Assembly: GCA_039654915.1 (NCBI GenBank)
Contig: CM077599.1
Coordinates: forward strand, 9,922,501-9,986,500
Reading direction: 5' to 3'
Length of the DNA stretch: 64,000 bases
From: Aquilaria yunnanensis
Lineage: Eukaryota > Streptophyta > Magnoliopsida > Malvales > Thymelaeaceae
Part shown: positions 13,101 to 45,192 of the stretch, one piece after another
How the letters are laid out: each line of letters begins with the position of its first letter
Position numbering within the stretch: the stretch's first letter is position 1
The notes under the pieces: generated by a model
Told to the model about the DNA's origin: nothing
Databases searched by the model: none
What the model saw: the letters and a program-made list of their open reading frames with translations, nothing else
Made by a program: the position numbers and the translations under genes

Positions 13101-13767
13101 TCGTGAGACAGACCCAACTGCGAAACTAATTTCTTAGTTTCATACCAATTTGATGGCATCTTACTATCTGTTGGTTGAGTCTCATTCATCAGTTGGGCAA
13201 TGCCATTAAAGCATCCTCGTGACATGTGATACTCAGACTTAATGTTGAAAAAACGGACAGCAGCAGATAACTCAGAATGACTTTCGCACCCATCCCATAA
13301 AGGAGTTGATGCTGAATTCAAAAGTTAAAAAATTTTGAGGCGCTTTCATTCGGCTCTGCAACATTAACTTCTGGAATTTGTGAGTAACTAGGGCCAACGG
13401 CATCTAATACCATCCTTTCATATGGATTCGTTGAACTCCCCTGGTCAAACTGATCAAACCCACTCACACCCGGAGCCGTATCTGATGCTTCATTAAATGG
13501 CTCACCATGAGCGGTCCAATTCAAGTAAAAAGGCGTAAACCCCCATTTGTACAGATGAACTCTGACCTCATCAGCCTGATTAAACCGCAAATTCTTACAT
13601 TTCCGACAAGGACAGCGAATGCATAACTCACTCATAGTTTCAGGGTGCGAGACAGCAAATGATATAAATTCTTCGACCCCGGCCTCCCACTGTTCTGTGT
13701 AACCCGTTCGGCCAGGCAAGAAACGGTTACTGTACATCCAACTACGGGCGGATTCCATTACAAACAA
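10157..13767 (-). pseudogene. CACTA TNP2-type transposase, broken
   Basis: The domains, in reading order on the minus strand, are: a Transpos_assoc-type N-terminus at 13767-13318 (CRCPCRKCKN-like RCPCRKCKN, then VRVHLYKWGF); TNP2/Transposase_21 across 13320-11900 (CMLF, CKYCAAERY, LCADGFTPFG, then the WPVIVTPYNLPP region); DUF4218 at about 11800-11330 (LPEN.WKPLTELSLFFRDLC); DUF4216 at about 10880-10430 (DFYGILEEVIQLEYPG, VVLFRCNWFD); and an acidic C-terminal tail to 10157. Breaks are a one-base frameshift in a T run near 13320, TGA at 13061-13063 between CMLF and KDDSS, TAG at 11303-11305, and a frameshift near 10430. At least one intron is likely, with a GTAAGTC donor near 11180. The product would cut and rejoin the CACTA ends; this copy cannot make it. 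Confidence 0.92.
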
Positions 13768-14104
13768 AATCTGTTCGTAATCATAAACATCTCAATCTAT
13801 TACATGATATACGTAGTCAAGTTTTATATTCAGTTAATAAAAACAACAAAAGTTCATTAATGTTTATGTAAGTAACTTAAAAAGTTGGAAGATAAACAAA
13901 GTTTATTCTCAATCTTATTGTTCTTATGATTAATGTACAATCATTATTATTGTTGTTAGTGTTCTTATTATTCTTATTGTTCTTAGTATGTAAATTAAAA
14001 ATTTTCTTCATTATATTTTATTACATATAGGCTTTACTAAGTAAAAAAGGTAATGAATAAAGAAAGTTTATGTTTAGGATGAGAGTTAAAACTGTCCTTA
14101 TTAT

Positions 14105-14275
14105 TCCTTTATGGTTTAGGGTTTGAAGGTTAGAGATTGAGGGTTTATGATTTGGATTAAGAGCTTATAGTTAAGGTTAGATTTTGTAATTAGGGTTAAC
14201 AAAGTTTAGGTTTGGGGTCTTGGGTTTAAGTTTTGTTTTATGGTCTAAGGTAAAGGTTAGGGTTAGGAAGCAGAT
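14105..14275. repeat. Degenerate telomere-like TTTAGGG words
   Basis: The words TTTAGGGTTTGA, GAGGGTTTATGA, TAGGGTTAAC, TTTAGGTTTGGGG and GGTTAGGGTTAGG recur in about 170 bases. They resemble the plant telomere unit but no two exact units are adjacent. This is low-complexity drift or a very old interstitial patch inside the CACTA element. Confidence 0.4.
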
Positions 14276-16640
14276 TGCGTTCAATTCATGTTTGGTACAA
14301 TCAGGATAGCTGGATTTTGTCAAAGGACAGTGAGTCCTCCTCTTTTCAAGGTTGGTGACATTTTATCATGAAAATATCTTTCCGATTCTCGATTTCGCTA
14401 TTCTTGTACTTTAACTTTTCTTTTTTCGGAAACACATTTCCAGTCCCTATATTATTTTCGTTTCTAATATTAGACCATAAGTTTAATAAATTATAGTGTT
14501 TTTGTTTAATGCCTTGGTTATTTTTTTAAAATCTTTTATTATCTAAACTAAAATATCCGTAACCATGGTTTATTTTTTTTTAGTGAAATAAGACTTTTTC
14601 CAGTTCACTTTTCGAAAGTCAATTGTTAAACTCGTAATTCGTAAAGTTTAAAGATTCTCTCTATCGGTCTTAATTAAATAATTATTCTGCATTATTATTG
14701 TCATATTATTGCAACATGGTTTAAACATAGAATAATAATTTTTATTATCATTACACCATGACATAATATAACTATTTACACTAAAGCACTCCAAGTAAAC
14801 CATAACTATACCTATTACCATCAACTTATACAAATAATCATTCTATAAAAGAATATAAACAACGCACAAAGAACTTACATATTGACTCTAATCCATAAGC
14901 AAAAATATCCACAGATAACAAATAATTAACATAAAATGCATATTCAAATATCAACAACTATGTTCAAACCACAGTAACAACACAGAAGTTTTATTATCAA
15001 TATTAATAATTAAAAACAATGGTAATGTTATAATCTCATTTTCAATTACAGTCGCTAAGAAATTACAAACTTACCTCGAACGAATTCGAACACAGAGGAG
15101 AAACAATGGGTACAGCTTCAGTCTCGCAGATGCAGGGAGGAACTGAAAAAATGGGGGGAAAAAACTTAACATCCTGGTAATATAAGAAAGTTCCTTCAAA
15201 TCCAACAAAGGAACGTTAATCTACACGAGCCTTATAAATCAATACGTTATAAAGAATATTATTAGTAACATTATACTTATTATTATTATAATAAATACTA
15301 TTATTATTATTAGTATTATTGTAATTATGATTGTTAAGAAGTGATCAAAGGTTGATATTAAGCAGTTGACTTTTCTCATCTGGAAAAGTTTGTATAATTT
15401 ATATCCACTTTTTACTATTCTTATGTATAAAAATGTGAATGACATTAATTTGCATGGATGAATAAAATTGTTATCATATATAAAGTAATCAGTTCAAAAT
15501 AAAAGTTGATTCAAATAATTTTTTTAAGAAAGAGAGGAATTAAAATTTGGACAATTTAATCTCGGAATTATTGTATTGTTCGTAACATGCTTAGCAAATG
15601 GAGTCAATTAAATCCGAGATCTTTAATATATAAACTCAAAAATGATGACCCTGAAAAAGGTCAAAATTACAATATTTTCATAAAAATTACATAAAAATAA
15701 ACTATAGATTAAGGCATGAGTTATGTTTTCATAAAAATATTTAAAACATAAAAAGGTGTCAAATCAAGAATATTAATTATGGGAAATCCGCGACTGTGCT
15801 CATAAAAACAAAACAAAAACAATAATCATCACTATTAAAAAAAAAAGTGAATAAGAATTAGCTAGGGTGAAGAATAAGTAGTATTGAATTAAAAAACAAA
15901 AAAAAATGTAAAAAATATCATATTAAGGGACAGAAATATAATTTACATGATGTAGGTTCTGGGAGATCAAGATGTATTAATATATATAGAAAAAATTTTC
16001 CAACAAAATACATTATTTGCCAAAATATATGAAGTATTATAAGGGAGACAAATAAGCAGAATTGCTAATATAGCCAGTTGTATTTTTTTCGCTTATATTT
16101 ATGCAAATAAAACTGATCAGAAAAAATCGAGGTTTTGTATTAAATAGAATTACTAATTTAATAAGCGCACTATAATATTGGTTGAAGGTGCACATTTGTC
16201 CCCTGCTCAGAACCTTTAAAGTAAATTTTAGTTTTTTCTTGAGTTATTTTTAACAGTATGAGATTTGTAAATTAATTAACAGAAATTAATTATACTACCT
16301 AAGCAATTTACGTAAATCAAAATTAATGTATATTTTTAAATATACTAAAGAATTTCATACATAAATTTAGTACGTAAACAAAAAAGATTTTACAGGTAAG
16401 AACAAGAGATTTTACGCTACAATACTAGTGAGACCAACATTTAATTTCTTGTAAAGGATAAAACGGGAGAATTTTCATATTAATTCTAGCAATTGTGAAG
16501 GAAATCTAAGTTTGTTGTCCTGAAAGGTACAAATATTCAGTAAACAATAAAAATGGACCATCTTAGATAGAAATAATGAAATGGTGATAAATATATCTAT
16601 TAGTATGTTCATGATTTGTTTTTAATTAAACGTAATATAT

Positions 16641-17443
16641 TGACATATACATATATTACCCACACATTTTACTTAAAAGTAATTATTTTCTATTTTTAAT
16701 TTAATCCCAAAATTCAGAATAAACTAAGAAAATGTACATAAATGTTAAATTATAATGGGTCACCCAACTAGTTCAAATCCAACCATCAACAACAATACAT
16801 CACCAATATTTCACAAATTTTACTACAAAATACCATGAAATAATCGGAATATTACCTATTTTTTGGAAAATAAAAAAAGTAAAAATATGTTCTAAACAAA
16901 TAAAAATTTAAGTGATAGTAAAATTAAGTGTAGATGACTTACATAGTAATTTTACACAACAATTAAATAAACTACCTAATCAATTTACTTACAACTTATT
17001 ATTAACAATTTTAAATTAAACTAAATAATTTCACACATAAATATACAACCTAATTAATTTACTTCCAAAGTACTTATTTATTATATCTAAATATAGAAAC
17101 TAATTTTACACAAATATTAAATATACCACCTAATCAATTAACTGACAATAAATTTTTCACTATTTTTAATTAAACTCAATATTTTGACATATACATATAT
17201 TACCCACACATTTTACTTAAAAGTAATTATTTTCTATTTTTTATTTAATTCAAAAATTCAGAAAAAACTAATAAATTGCACATAAATGTTAAATTATAAT
17301 GGGTCACCGAATAGTTCACATCCAACCATCAACAATAATAAATCACAAATATTTCACAAATTTTACTCCAAAATACAATGAAATAATCGGAATATTAACT
17401 AATTTTCAGAAAATAAAAAAATTAAAAATACATTCTAAACAAA
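16641..17443. repeat. Direct repeat pair, ~260 bp each
   Basis: 16641-16900 and 17185-17443 are about 90% alike by eye. Both start TGACATATACATATATTACC, contain AATGGGTCACC and ACATCCAACCATCAACAA-type segments, and end in TTCTAAACAAA. The pair lies within the CACTA 5' region and indicates an internal duplication. Confidence 0.85.
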
Positions 17444-17763
17444 CATACCTCAAATCCGACTTCAGTTGCTTCAAATACCTCCAAATAGCTTCAAATCAGC
17501 TAGAACAACGAAAATCAAAACCCATTATCAACAAACAACCGATCCAAATTTGATTAAAAAATTTGAAAAATATTCACACTAACCTCCAGATCAACGAAAT
17601 GAAGACCAAATCCACGTTTTACTAAGCTTTACGAACCAATTTCACCCCTTGGTCTTCAACCGAACGTGCTGTGTGTGCGTGTGGGATGGCAATCACGGAG
17701 AGGGAGACACAGGCGAAGAACAGAAGAAGAAGAAGAAGAAGATGAGCTCGGTTTCGCGTCGCT

Positions 17764-17778
17764 GGGGGGGGGGGGGGG
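17764..17778 (+). repeat. Homopolymer run of 15 G
   Basis: Fifteen consecutive G residues follow GTCGCT and precede TTTAAAAACC. This is rare in AT-rich plant DNA and a place where length may be misread. Confidence 0.9.
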
Positions 17779-17817
17779 TTTAAAAACCGAAAATCAAAAC
17801 GCACCGTTTCACTAAAA

Positions 17818-18254
17818 AAATTTCCAACGGCTCAACCCGTTGGTAAACTTTTGAAAAAAAAAAAAAATCACCAACTGTTGGAAGTTGGAATTTTACCAAC
17901 GGCTAAGACCGTTGGTAATTACCAACGGTTTGCACGTTGGAAAAAAAAAAACGGACAAATTTTTTTGAAGCCCTCACCAACGCGTGCACGTTGGAAAATA
18001 TTTACCAACGGCTAGCCGTTGGTAAATCAGTCTTCAAAAAAAAAAAAAAAATTTTACCAACTGCTAGGAAGTTGGAATTTTACCAACGGCTAAGACCGTT
18101 GGTAATTACCAACAGTTTGCACGTTGGAAAAATAAAAAAAAAACTGTTAAATTTTTTTGAAACCCTCACCAACGTGTGCACGTTGGAAAATAATTATTAA
18201 CGGTTCTACGCGTTGGTAAATTAGCAGTTGGAAAAGCATGATATTTTAGTAGTG
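17818..18254. repeat. CACTA right subterminal repeat array with internal tandem duplication
   Basis: This array uses the same CCAAC/GTTGG words as the left end. It contains two tandem ~175-bp units, about 17869-18038 and 18052-18225. Both hold AAGTTGGAATTTTACCAAC, GGCTAAGACCGTTGGTAATT and a GCACGTTGGAAAA word. Homopolymer A runs separate the motifs. Confidence 0.88.
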
Positions 18255-18837
18255 AATGTCTTTGTCACTAAGTTTCATCTGGGTGGAAAAATTTTACTTG
18301 GTTGAAATTTCAGTTTTGTATCGTTACCCAAGGTTTGAACTCCAACATGTCAGCACTTAGTCCACATTGCTGGCTAAGTTGGCATGATTTTAAATTGAAT
18401 TTTCAAAGATTTTTTTAACTGGAGATTCACACAAGCGTCTGTCTGGAGTTTTCATCCTGGTGAATAAATTTCACTGAAGTTTTTTTCTATTCCAAAACTG
18501 AGAACGATTCGTATTAAAAAATCTACTCCAGTTTCAACAGGTTGAAAGTCTTTCACTCTGTTGAAACTGCATCTCTTGTATTTTTTAACATCCAAACTTC
18601 CAAACTTCAGCATTGATTTCTTCCTACAAATTTTTTTTCCAAGCAACACTTAGAACATTTCAAACAACTTGAGAAATAATGAATATCATCCAAAAGACAT
18701 GTAAATTTGTCTAATTATCTTGCACACTAAAAAAAAAAAAAATTAGTCTTTCATAAAATTTTTGTTATCATCAAAATTCTAAGCTAATTGATTTGAGCAA
18801 ATCCAACATTAAGGATGTTCACAAGTAATTTGTCCAC

Positions 18838-19190
18838 ATGATTAAAATTATTAAAAGTGAGATACATATATATGGTGGTGGTTATTTGTCTCATTGGCTT
18901 AAACTCTTGGGAACATTATTGTATGTGATATCTCACTTGATGAATCTTCTGATTCAAGACCTTCTTTATCGCACTGGTATCAGAGCTAATGGTTCAACTA
19001 AAAAAGACGCTGGTGTGCTAGAGTTTAATACTCTTTGTGTATGCTTCTAATGTGCTTACACTGAAAGGGTAGTGTCGTGACCATAAATATATGTGAGACT
19101 ATTATCGTATGTGGTATCTTATGTGACGGATCTTCTTAATTCAAGACCTCCCCATCACCTTTTTCCCTTCATCTCCTTGTTTGTTGGACA
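18838..19190 (+). repeat. Decayed LTR fragments with a tRNA-Met primer site
   Basis: TGGTATCAGAGC at about 18975 is the standard plant LTR-retrotransposon primer binding site complementary to initiator tRNA-Met. The ~110 bases before it (TATTGTATGTGATATCTCAC.., then TTCTGATTCAAGACCTTC) recur loosely at about 19093-19155 (TATCGTATGTGGTATCTTATG.., then CTTAATTCAAGACCTCC). This suggests two fragments of one LTR family. No gag or pol follows. Confidence 0.5.
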
Positions 19191-20149
19191 CTTTTCAACA
19201 GGCATATATGTACCTCTCCATTATATTGGAACACTTTTGTTATGTTGTTTCTCAAGCATATCTGTTTTTGCAGTGCTACATGTTGTTCTTGTTGTACTAC
19301 ATGTGCTTCATCTTATTCAAATTAACTATTCAATCTTGAACCACAATTGACAGAGTGGTTCTCCAAATAGTCCAATCCCCAATCAACTTTTCTGGACTAG
19401 TTGCTACCATGACCATTTCACAACCATGAAATTAAATATCGTGGCATACCGTGCGGTATACTGCTTATCACGGGTAAATAGTATGTGGTACAAATGTTTT
19501 CACATTTTGTCATTTTATCGTGCAGTATACTGTGGTATTTCACAATATTTCGCATATCACTTACTTTTTGTATACATTTTGTCCAAAAATTACAGTATAC
19601 CATAAATACCGTGACATTTTATTTTTTGCGGATGTGTGTGAGATATTTTTTTTGTCATTTTACATCAAAATATAAAAAATATATAGAATATTAAATTATA
19701 ATTAATACACATATGATAAAATAAATATTTACTTTTATTGTTTTGGTTATTTTTCTTCGTTAACATAAAAATTTAATGGTTACTTTGAGCAACTTAGGAA
19801 CTCAATGTGATATTAGAAAATATATTTTTATTATTAAAATATTATTTTTTTCTCTTATATTAATAAATTAGTTTCTTTCTGAGTATTATTTATTTTGCTT
19901 TATATATAAAATTTTTTATGTTTTTTTGTATTAAAAAAATATCTTTTATCATATACTTCATCTATCCCATATTCGTTACATCACTTTCCTTTTTGGGCTA
20001 TCCCAATTTTTTTGTATCATTTCCCCTTTTGGTATGTTTTACTAACTTAAATGACAAATATGCCCCTATTTCCAATTCTCTCAAAAATTCCAAAATCAAT
20101 TCTACTCCACTTAATATCATCGATTGGGTTACCAGCAGATCAAAATTGA
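19191..20149. other. AT-rich intergenic DNA
   Basis: 19440-19610 repeats TATACTG/GGTATAC words without clear structure. I see no gene or bounded element. Confidence 0.5.
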
Positions 20150-20790
20150 GGAAGTGACGACAACAACATCAAGAATGACAACGATCGGCAATTGTAGTGA
20201 AACGAAAATGACGGTGGATTAAGGACAACAGTGGATCGAGAACGACGCTGGATCAAGAAGAGCAATGGTGTGATCGTGAATGGCGGCGGCAAATCGAGGA
20301 TGGCAAACCCAGCTTCCATGATAGACGCAGTTTACGCTCGATGACGCGGAGGATGATGAGACCCGACTAGTACTCTAGTGAGGATGGAGGGAAGGACCAG
20401 TGAGGGCAAAATCAGGATGGAATCATTGGCAGAGACGAAGCCGGAATCAAAGGCCCAGATGGAATTAAAAATGGAATTGGGTTTGGTGGTGTTGTAGGTG
20501 GGGAGAGAAAAAGAGCAGACCAGGGGTAAAAATAGAAAAATATACATCATTTGATCATTTCTTTATCTTCATGCCATACATAAATTGTGCAAACAATGCA
20601 GGACAGATGAAGTATATTTTATTTATATTTAATAAATTATGATAATAAAAATTAGAATATATATAAAATATGTAAAAAAAATTATTGAATTTATGTCATC
20701 TTAAAATAATATTCTAATATATTTTTTTTATAAAAATGATAATAATATATGATGCTGTATATCATATACTTTAAAAATTTAAAATACTAC
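20150..20790. repeat. Dispersed repeat related to 62140-62900
   Basis: 20600-20790 matches 62735-62900 (TTTATTTATATTT.ATAAATTAT, ATCTTAAAATAATATT, then a TTTTTTATAAAAAT segment and a palindrome-like end). In both places the AT-rich part follows a GC-richer stretch of GATGG/GATCGAGG-type repeats. This indicates two copies of one unclassified repeat. There is no protein evidence. Confidence 0.6.
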
Positions 20791-23280
20791 ATAACAGTAT
20801 TTAACACATTGCTCACAACATTATATAAAGGCAAATCCCGCTTCAATACCACTTAATGCAGTAGCGGAAGCGTCAGAGACAAACTACCTTATCCACAACA
20901 ATAAGTCTTGAAAAAATAGCCGGAGCTTTGGAAGAGAGAAAAATCTCAGTAAAAAGCATGGATGACCTCTCATGTTGGCTGCACACCCAAGGCGTTTAGG
21001 CTTTAGTCAACAGAACTTACAACATATCCAATAAGCTTAGAAATACTAACTTGAAAAAGCTAAGTGTTTTGAAGAGATTTTTAAAAATGAATTATTAATT
21101 ATTATTTTGATATATAGTGATTATATACTTAACTAATTCACATACCAATTGAAACTTTATATTTAAAAAAGTCCAAATAATATTTTTTGAACATTTTTTT
21201 TTAAATGTTAGGTATTTTCTATTGATTTTTCTTTTCTTGGGTTGGATATGGAAAGAATTTCATAAAAATTGGCTAGTTTCTAAAAAAAATTATTCAACTA
21301 ATTATTAACTAGATAGTGTATTAGCTTTTAAATAACATTTATTCTAGATAAAAAAAAATCATCAAAAATAAAAATAAGGACTTATTTTTAATGGAAATAT
21401 TTAAGATTAACATGAAGATTTGTGTTATTTTTACTTTTTACACATAAATAAAGAAAAAATGGAAAAATTAAATATTAAAATAATAGTTTAGAGAGTAATG
21501 TGGTAAAGTATTTTACTAAATATAAAAATGTTATAAAATTTTGGTACAGTTCAAAATAGTAAATATTACAAAGAATGTGGGAATGAATGGAGTACTATAA
21601 TTAATAAGGACTCTATTTGACTTAATGAAATCTTAAAATAACTACAGGAAATAGAATACCCCTACAAATAATTACGAAATCTAAAATAAAAGAGAAAATT
21701 ATTAGTTTTTGTGTGTTATATCATCTTCTGTTGAACAGGACCATTTTCATCGTTGCTCTAGTATTAGAATCAAGCTTATTGAGCACGAGGGCTATTGTGT
21801 TAGATAAGAAAATTCAGGAGTGATGAAGATTTGAGTAGAAGAGACAGAGGTCGGTTGGGGGTTCTTCCTTATACTCTTGAAGCGAATAGATTTTAAGTAA
21901 GCAGATTTTCCCTTAACATTTATTTTGAAACAACTAATCACACTTGCATAAAAATAGTACGTGTAAATAGATAACATAAAGATGAAAATAAAAATTGCTC
22001 CACATTTAAACAGTCATTTACTTTTTAAAGATATTAAGAAATAAGAATACTAAAGCTAAACTAAACGCCGCATCCCAGCCACCTAACTTGGGCACTAACC
22101 TGGCGAGGGTTCAAAAGAATAAAAACCCCCCAGAGCCATAAAATTGTCAAAATACTTGTAAAGATGCTAAAAGAAGGCACCGCATAATTTTATTACTTAT
22201 TTTTTTGTAATGAAAGAAAGTGTAATGAATTTAGTTGCCGCTTGCAAATGTCCGTAAGGTTTTAGCAGAGATATGTATCCGTCGTATCTGGAGGCCATCA
22301 CATTCGATTTTTTTTTTTATTACTATGATGTTTCTCAAAGTCACAACATTATCAGCAACTTATCTTCACTCTACTCCAAAGAAATTGTCGCCGGAGTCTT
22401 TCTTTTGGTCGCTTCTCTTTTTCTTCTTCCGAAAATCAATTTAGGAGTTTACTCTTACTAAAAACATTGAAGCCAGAGCTCATCTCTGCTGCTTTTGGTT
22501 TCTCATGATACCCCAGCCACCGGTGGCAAAGGCTAATCCCATGATGTATCATTAGGCGACAGAAGCAAGTACCTATCCTAATAGAGCAAGTCCTATCCAT
22601 ATCCCCTAAGATTCTAATGTGCTTAAGAGGTCCAAGCTCTTTCCACGTGAACAAATTCATGTTGGTACACAGGGGTGTTAAAAAATACTCAAGCCACCCC
22701 TACCTTTTAGAACCCCGGCCACTCACTCGAACCCAAATCTGAACCTAACCACAAAGCTATAGGGAGGATACCGGTTAACTAATCCTATCCGACCTTACTT
22801 TTACCCATCTTAAATTAGTACATTAATATTTAAAATATGATTTTATTTTAAAATAAAATTATAAATTAACTTAAATTGCCATATATTACTTTAGTTATGA
22901 GTTTTTTAGTTATTATTTAATTATAAATATACATATTCTTTTAAAAATATAAGTAAAAATATAAAAAATATATAAAAGGTAAATATATGCCTTAAATGGG
23001 TTAGCAGATAATATTTATCTGTGAACTCAATTACTTGTAAGGAGAGTTTTGAGATTAGCTAAACCTGACCCCATTGGCACACCATCTTTAGCTGTAAGGG
23101 TTTTCTACGTTTTATATTTGGTGGGAGTAACCTATTTTGTCCCGTAGAAATTGAAGAACTGATTTTTTTTTTTATCTGGTAGAAATTCTAAGAATTGATT
23201 AATCTTAGAATGAGCATACAACCAAAAAAGAAAGAGACAAGCAGATGTTGTAGGACTAGTACTGATTTTTATTCTTATCT
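20791..23280. other. Intergenic DNA upstream of the ABCC gene
   Basis: The sequence is AT-rich with short frames only. I find no protein motif, tRNA or element boundary. The last few hundred bases probably hold the ABCC promoter, but no single element is convincing. Confidence 0.5.
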
Positions 23281-23759
23281 TATTGTAGTAGGAGCAGTAA
23301 TTTTGTATTCGATTCGATTGGATGGGTCTGCAGCTTCTGCTGGAGGGAAATAAAAAAAGGAGTAGAAGACGAATGGTGGTAGTCCGACTTCTTAGTAGGA
23401 GTGGAGTGGCTACCTGGCAATTTTGGCGATTGCTGAAGTCTTGACCGTCATCAATGACGCTTTAATTTCTGAACCTACTTAGAACACAAGTACCATTTTG
23501 CGTCTCTTTGTTCTGTGGGGTCACTCACAATCGTATTTTTCGAATTCAGTAGCTGATGTTACTTCCCCGACCATGGCTGCCATGGAAACAGAACATTATT
23601 GCAGTCTATAAGTCAAGTTGGTTAAGTGTCAAAGCTGGTCAGCCAGTCAGTAGTTTGAGATCAGCACTCGTATTGAAACTCTTCAAACAGCTACCAACCC
23701 AGTGTAAAATGTTGGCTCTGGTCTGATAATTTTCAGGGTGGTGGTGGTGGTGGTTAGTT
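23281..23759 (+). promoter_or_regulatory. Probable ABCC 5' leader with an intron
   Basis: The GC-richer stretch before the ATG looks transcribed. A polypyrimidine-poor but clear 3' splice signal, TTTTCAG, ends at 23736, followed by a (GGT)n run and the start codon at 23760. A 5'-leader intron is therefore likely. The donor and transcription start are not fixed by sequence. Confidence 0.4.
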
Positions 23760-43374
<19,615 letters not shown>

Positions 43375-43427
43375 ATGGGCCCTGAAATGTAGTGGTTGTA
43401 CCATAGTCGCAGTTCGAACTTACCAGA

Positions 43428-43611
43428 CTGTTTGGATACACTTAATAGGGGAAGGGAAAAGATGAGTTATTTCCTACCAATTTGAAAGGATGAAAAAAAC
43501 GTATAAAGAAGGAAAGTGAAGGGATAATAACTTTTTCTTCCCCTCTATTTCCTCCTATCCAAACAAAGGGTATAATGCTAATTTTCCTTCCCCTCTCCTT
43601 AATCCAAACAG
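43428..43611. mobile_element. Small MITE-like inverted repeat after the ABCC stop
   Basis: The left tip CTGTTTGGAT (43428-43437) and right tip ATCCAAACAG (43602-43611) are perfect inverted repeats about 184 bases apart. Inner arms are loosely complementary (GGGGAAGGGAAAAG and CTTCCCCTCTCC). CTGTTTGG tips are common in plant MITEs. No convincing target duplication was found. It starts 54 bases after the ABCC stop, so it probably lies in the 3' UTR. Confidence 0.5.
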
Positions 43612-43614
43612 ACT

Positions 43615-44934
43615 ATAGATGTCTACTCTACATCCTTATTACAGTATTTCTCAAAAATGAATGGTATCGAACTATATCTTGTTTGAAATTGTGTTTGAAA
43701 TGAATAGATGTCATTTGGCCACACTTCTAAAGATAAAAACAGATTGTTTGGATTTTTTAACCCAAATCTCTCGCATCATTTTCTTTCCGCGGGTGACGAT
43801 ACGAAACCACATTAAATAGAACAAAGGGACCCTTTTTGTGGCGGCCTATAACTAAGAACTTCCCAACTACACAGATATAATTACTAATATGGGGTATCTT
43901 ACTGTTGTGCTACAAATCGGTCTAAAACTACTCAAACAAGACAAACAATAAGAACACGAAAAGAATGTAAGAAATTTATGTGGTTCACTCACAAGAAGGT
44001 ATGTTCATAGACAACAGAAGTCACTATAAGAGAGGAATATTAGTCACTCTATTTATACTAATAAGTGTCTCTCACACTCTTCTATATTTCACTCTCCTAG
44101 CTAGTTCTATTGATGGATACCAAACTTCTCCTTATACAGGTGGAGGAGGAGGAGAGAGGTTACATTTAATGAAAGAGGCGGTTGTGGTCCTTGTGGATTG
44201 AAAGATAAGAAGATCACCTTTAATGAAAGAGGTTACAGCGGAGATGAAAAAAATAAGAAGATGACTTTTACTAAAAAATGTAAATGGGGTTTGGGGGAGA
44301 TGTTGAGTCGATAACTCCGCATTTACCCTTGCCATCTAAGTGAAATCGATGACAAGTCTTTTAAATTCTCGTATTCTCTATCAAGTTTATCCTAAAAGCT
44401 AGGAATAATTATATGTTACAAAAGCATGTTGTCGGGCATGGGCATGGGCATATTCCTAGGCAGATACCCTAAAAATTAATAGATTTTGGTAACAAATTAT
44501 TTTTCCTAAATAATTTATGAATGATTGAGTGAGTAGAAGTGTTTATTTTGATATATATACACCAATATTTCCCAACACTTTCACTTGTATATTAATTGAA
44601 AGACCACCTTTAATCTTTTTTCTTTTTTCTTACCTGGAACTAAAAAGAAATTCCATTAAAGAATCAATTGAAGGGTTGTATACAAGGAATCAGTAATGAG
44701 AGTTCTGGAGGAGATGCGGGAGAGGGGTGTTCAGATCTCATCTCCTGTTTACATACAATAACTAAATGATGGGCACAGCCATTAATAAATATTCCTCTTT
44801 ATATGTCTGAACCCACTCTGAGAAAAACTTTCGGACAAAGCATGTATGTATTTAATATATAATTGAAGTAATCTGCCAGTTAATTAATCCACACAGTGGG
44901 AGCGCCCCTAAATTATATATGTCAAAGAGCTCCA

Positions 44935-44970
<36 letters not shown>

Positions 44971-45192
44971 TTCAGTCCCAACCCAGATCAGCTGCCCTAC
45001 AAGTTATGCATATGCCCTCGCGGCAGCCAATATTTGCAGTTAACCATGTTAAGTTGCCTTCTAAAAGCTCTTAGGAGTCACCTATATATATCACTAACCA
45101 CTCTCAATCATTGCTAGACACATTGTTTTATACGTTATAACGGAGAGTGGAAATTTCCTAGAATTAATCAACTACAAAATCCAAAAATGCTT
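43615..45192. other. Intergenic DNA with LTR-like remnant and (AT)n tract
   Basis: 43920-44560 contains a TTTATGTGGTTCACTC-type segment and TATTTCCCAACACTTTCAC, wording common in plant LTR remnants, but no boundaries are visible. A TA microsatellite occupies about 44936-44967. No gene is recognised. Confidence 0.45.

Larger units (their letters stand above)
13768..17817. other. CACTA internal non-coding region upstream of TNP2
   Basis: About 4 kb between the TNP2 start and the right subterminal array has no coding region. On the minus strand a strong donor-like CGAG/GTAAG at about 15076 and a GGTATGTT at about 17445 could mark leader exons of the transposase transcript (inference). The region includes telomere-like words, a direct repeat pair and a G15 run, listed separately. 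Confidence 0.55.
7453..18254 (-). mobile_element. CACTA (En/Spm) transposon, near complete, decayed
   Basis: The left end begins CACCAGTAAAATA and the right end finishes TATTTTAGTAGTG. Its reverse complement CACTACTAAAATA is a canonical CACTA tip, while the left tip has diverged at two sites. A 3-bp target duplication AAT flanks the element (7450-7452 and 18255-18257). Both ends carry dense inverted CCAAC/GTTGG subterminal repeats. Inside, on the minus strand, are a TNP2-type transposase gene and a TNPA/Transposase_24-type gene, the standard CACTA pair. The length is 10,802 bp. Both genes have stops or frameshifts, so the copy is not autonomous. Confidence 0.93.

Noticed and set aside
14105..14275. 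Interstitial telomere
   Set aside because: No consecutive exact TTTAGGG units. The words are degenerate and lie inside a transposon.
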